A stretch of 64,000 bases of DNA. It comes from Rodentibacter heidelbergensis. Lineage in GTDB: Bacteria; Pseudomonadota; Gammaproteobacteria; Enterobacterales; Pasteurellaceae. Positions 62,041-64,000 of this stretch are shown in pieces; positions within the stretch are counted from its first letter, which is position 1; each line of letters begins with the position of its first letter. The notes below the pieces were generated by a model, which was not told the origin of the DNA, searched no databases, and saw only the letters and a list, made by a program, of their open reading frames with translations. The stretch lies in assembly GCF_002000125.1 (NCBI RefSeq), contig NZ_MLHH01000009.1:1-64000 (forward strand), given 5' to 3'. The translations under genes and the position numbers were made by a program.

Positions 62041-62763
62041 ATGTTAAAAATTCAAAAAATGTCATTTGCTGCATTAATGATAAGTGCGGTGGTTTCCGGC
62101 ACAGTTTTGGCAGATGAAAAGACGGATGCAAAGTTCAACGATGAGGTTTCTTATGCCTTAGCGGCTTATTCCATGACGCAAGCAAAAATCATGGCAGAGC
62201 AAGGTGAAATTAAATTAAATGAAGCGCAGGTAAATAAAGCGGTAGAAGATGTATTAAAGGGTAAATTTACCGAGCAAAAAATTGGTGAATTGAGCCAAAC
62301 ATTAGAGCAGTTTCAACAAAAAGTGATAGCGCGCGAACAGGCGAAAATGAAAGAAATTTCACAAAAGGCACAAGAGGAAGGGGATAAATACCGTGCTGAA
62401 TTTGCCAAAAAAGAAGGCGTGAAAACCACGAAATCCGGTTTGTTATATCGCATCGTTGAAGCAGGAAAAGGTGAGGTGATTAAGCCAACGGATACGGTGA
62501 AAGTGCATTACACCGGTAAGCTACCAAATGGTGAAGTCTTCGATAGTTCTATTGGTCGAGGGCAACCGGCAGAGTTTCGTTTAGACCAGGTGGTGAAAGG
62601 CTGGACAGAGGGACTTCAGCTGGTGAAAAAAGGCGGAAAAATTGAATTAGTTCTTCCACCGGAATTGGCTTATGGTAAACAAGGTGCAGGCGCATCAATT
62701 CCACCTAATGCAACACTGTATTTTGATGTTGAAGTGCTAGATGTCAATCCAAAAACAAAATAA
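62041..62763 (+). CDS. fkpA: FKBP-type peptidyl-prolyl cis-trans isomerase FkpA
   Basis: FkpA is a periplasmic proline isomerase and chaperone. The 240 aa protein has a signal peptide (cleavage near residue 24, VLA-DEK), a helical N-terminal dimerisation domain (about 30-125), and a C-terminal FKBP domain (about 140-240). The FKBP domain has VKVHYTGKLPNGEVFDSS, VVKGWTEGLQLV and ELAYGKQGAGASIPPNATLYFDVE, holding the binding-pocket residues. An AGGGATTAAT leader precedes the ATG. A hairpin follows at 62781. Confidence 0.95.
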   Translation: MLKIQKMSFAALMISAVVSGTVLADEKTDAKFNDEVSYALAAYSMTQAKIMAEQGEIKLNEAQVNKAVEDVLKGKFTEQKIGELSQTLEQFQQKVIAREQAKMKEISQKAQEEGDKYRAEFAKKEGVKTTKSGLLYRIVEAGKGEVIKPTDTVKVHYTGKLPNGEVFDSSIGRGQPAEFRLDQVVKGWTEGLQLVKKGGKIELVLPPELAYGKQGAGASIPPNATLYFDVEVLDVNPKTK

Positions 62764-62779
62764 TGAATGATTTAAATGG

Positions 62780-62808
62780 AAGCACAAGCATTGGCTTGTG
62801 CTTTATTA
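62780..62808 (+). terminator. Terminator after fkpA
   Basis: AGCACAAGC (62781-62789) pairs with GCTTGTGCT (62794-62802) around a 4-base loop, followed by a TTATTATTAATT run. Confidence 0.8.
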
Positions 62809-62861
62809 TTAATTTTATGGCACAAAGTGCGGTCATTTTGAATGTCGATTAGGTCTTGCTT

Positions 62862-63524
62862 ATGTTATATCACAAACATATTTTCACTGATGAAGATCGC
62901 ACAATTTTGAATTCTTACAAAGCGGTGGTCGATGGGGTCAGTGCGCTTATCGGCGAGCATTGTGAGATTGTTTTACATTCTTTAGAAGATATTGAACACT
63001 CCGCAATTTGTATTGCTAATGGGCATAATACCAACCGTCAGGTAGGCTCGCCTATCACGGATTGGGCATTGCGTTCGTTGCGTAATATGCAAAGTGAAAG
63101 TGTGTCACAGCCCTATTTTACGCGATCAAAGGGCAATGTTTTGATGAAATCCGTCACGATTGCTATTCGAAATAAAAATCAGCGAATGATTGGATTGCTC
63201 TGTATTAACATTAATCTTGATGTGCCTATCTCACAGTTTGTTCAGTCTTTCATGCCGGCAATGAAAGCGGAAGAAACTTCATCGGTTAATTTTGCCAGCT
63301 CTGTTGAGGAACTGGTTTCTCAAACGATTGAGAAAACCGTAGAAGAAGTGAATACGGATCGTGGCGTCGCCAATAACAATAAGAACCGCCAAATTGTGGT
63401 GTCCCTCTATGAAAAAGGGATTTTTGATATTAAAGATGCAATTAATTTAGTGGCAGAGCGTTTAAATATTTCCCGTCATACCGTTTACCTTTACATTCGT
63501 CAAATTAAACAAGATCAAGAATAA
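62862..63524 (+). CDS. yheO: YheO-like PAS and helix-turn-helix transcriptional regulator
   Basis: The 220 aa protein has an N-terminal PAS-like domain of the YheO family ([23 protein letters not shown] near 30-52; LLCININLD near 110). A C-terminal helix-turn-helix follows, with [38 protein letters not shown] in the last 45 residues. I use the ATG at 62862; a TTG two codons earlier is in frame. It is followed without a gap by tusD, matching the fkpA - yheO - tusDCB order of E. coli. Its targets are unknown. Confidence 0.9.
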   Translation: MLYHKHIFTDEDRTILNSYKAVVDGVSALIGEHCEIVLHSLEDIEHSAICIANGHNTNRQVGSPITDWALRSLRNMQSESVSQPYFTRSKGNVLMKSVTIAIRNKNQRMIGLLCININLDVPISQFVQSFMPAMKAEETSSVNFASSVEELVSQTIEKTVEEVNTDRGVANNNKNRQIVVSLYEKGIFDIKDAINLVAERLNISRHTVYLYIRQIKQDQE

Positions 63525-63904
63525 TGAATTATGTGCTTGCAGTAAAAAGCCCGATTTACGGTAAACAAGGGGCTTATCTTGCCTATCAATTTGCAGAAGC
63601 ATTAGTTAAAAAAGGGCATACCATTACACAAATCTTCTTTTTTCAAGAAGGGGTGAGCAATGGTAATGCCTTTGTTTATCCTGCAAATGATGAAACCCAT
63701 CTGCAGCAATATTGGCAGCTTTTTGCTAAGCAGAATGCCATTCCTTTGCATTTATGTGTGGCCGCCTCACAACGTCGTGGCATTGTCGATAGCATGACGG
63801 CAAAAGAGAGCGAAAATCATAATCTGGCAGAGGGCTTTGTGATTGCCGGTTTAGGGGAATTTATGGCGGCAGTATTAAAATCAGACAGGCTTATCACATT
63901 ATGA
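63524..63904 (+). CDS. tusD: Sulfurtransferase complex subunit TusD
   Basis: TusD is part of the TusBCD complex that relays sulfur to tRNA 2-thiouridine synthesis. The 126 aa protein starts at the ATG overlapping the yheO stop. It has the DsrE/F-like fold pattern, with the active cysteine Cys78 in [12 protein letters not shown], matching Cys78 of E. coli. It is translationally coupled to tusC by ATGA. Confidence 0.95.
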   Translation: MNYVLAVKSPIYGKQGAYLAYQFAEALVKKGHTITQIFFFQEGVSNGNAFVYPANDETHLQQYWQLFAKQNAIPLHLCVAASQRRGIVDSMTAKESENHNLAEGFVIAGLGEFMAAVLKSDRLITL

Positions 63905-64000
63905 AAATGGCTTTTTTATTTCGCACTGCACCTCATGGTTCTTCCGTTGCAAGAGAAGGATTAGATGCGTTATTAGCCGCCACGGCATTTTGCGAAGAAG
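63901..64000 (+). CDS. tusC: Sulfurtransferase complex subunit TusC (partial)
   Basis: The window ends 100 bases into this gene. The visible part starts [20 protein letters not shown] and continues [10 protein letters not shown], which fits the N terminus of TusC. The ATG overlaps the tusD stop. TusC is the second subunit of the TusBCD sulfur relay; tusB should follow outside the window. Confidence 0.9.
   Translation, partial: MKMAFLFRTAPHGSSVAREGLDALLAATAFCEE

Noticed and set aside
1-64000. CRISPR arrays, insertion sequences, prophage genes or tRNA genes.
   Set aside because: None was recognised; no regularly spaced repeats, transposase frames, integrase genes or cloverleaf sequences were seen.

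Overview
The window reads as a chromosomal segment of a Pasteurellaceae bacterium, most likely Haemophilus or Aggregatibacter. The main evidence is the many copies of the 9-base Haemophilus-type DNA uptake signal (AAGTGCGGT), both singly and as inverted pairs that form terminators. The gene content and local order (for example OPT transporter - small membrane protein - cysQ - zwf - pgl - gnd, or slyX - fkpA - yheO - tusDC) also fit. The species cannot be fixed from the sequence alone.

Layout. 1-610: end of an rRNA operon (3' end of 23S, 5S, terminator), then an AT-rich repeat tract. 929-4622: recQ, cyaY, lptM and lysA. 4647-5661: two divergent lipoprotein genes. 5664-21638 (plus strand): an aryl polyene (APE) operon of about 16 kb. 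It encodes a chain-length factor, acyltransferases, two acyl carrier proteins, two AMP-ligases (one fused to a hotdog dehydratase), a glycosyltransferase, a thioesterase, a LolA-like carrier, an MMPL exporter, a flavoprotein, two ketosynthases, a second dehydratase and a ketoreductase. 21665-30033 (minus strand): a convergent second operon with a flavodoxin-like DarA-type enzyme, a DarB-type KAS III, an HTH protein, a RhuM protein, a BtrH-like acyltransferase, an ABC-2 exporter, an acyl carrier protein and a ketosynthase / chain-length-factor-like pair. 30058-40682: hslR, nudE, OPT transporter, cysQ, and most of the pentose phosphate pathway (zwf, pgl, gnd, rpe), with a HepT/MntA toxin-antitoxin pair inserted before gnd. 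40730-53759: gph, lon (with a sigma-32 promoter), an AbgT transporter, hemW, rpiA-serA, purL (with a PurR operator) and a DUF924 gene. 53860-58923: flavodoxin-like oxidoreductase, alpha/beta hydrolase with divergent LysR regulator, FNT channel, AhpD-like protein and lpxH. 59010-64000: plsC, ftsP, a small secreted protein, slyX, fkpA, yheO, tusD and the start of tusC.

How the parts work together. The plus-strand operon carries nearly all functions of a type II polyketide route to an aryl polyene: activation and loading of an aryl starter, elongation on an ACP, reduction, dehydration, and export to the outer membrane. The minus-strand operon has the enzymes expected for a dialkylresorcinol (DAR) partner, its own ACP/KS set, an ABC exporter, and a BtrH-like acyl-ACP transferase that could join the two halves. 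Together they resemble the flexirubin / arcuflavin type of APE-DAR ester pigment loci. The joining step is inference. No ammonia-lyase, methyltransferase or phosphopantetheinyl transferase gene is seen in the cluster, so starter supply and ACP activation must come from elsewhere. Uptake signals are spread through both operons, which suggests long residence in, or spread among, transformable Pasteurellaceae.
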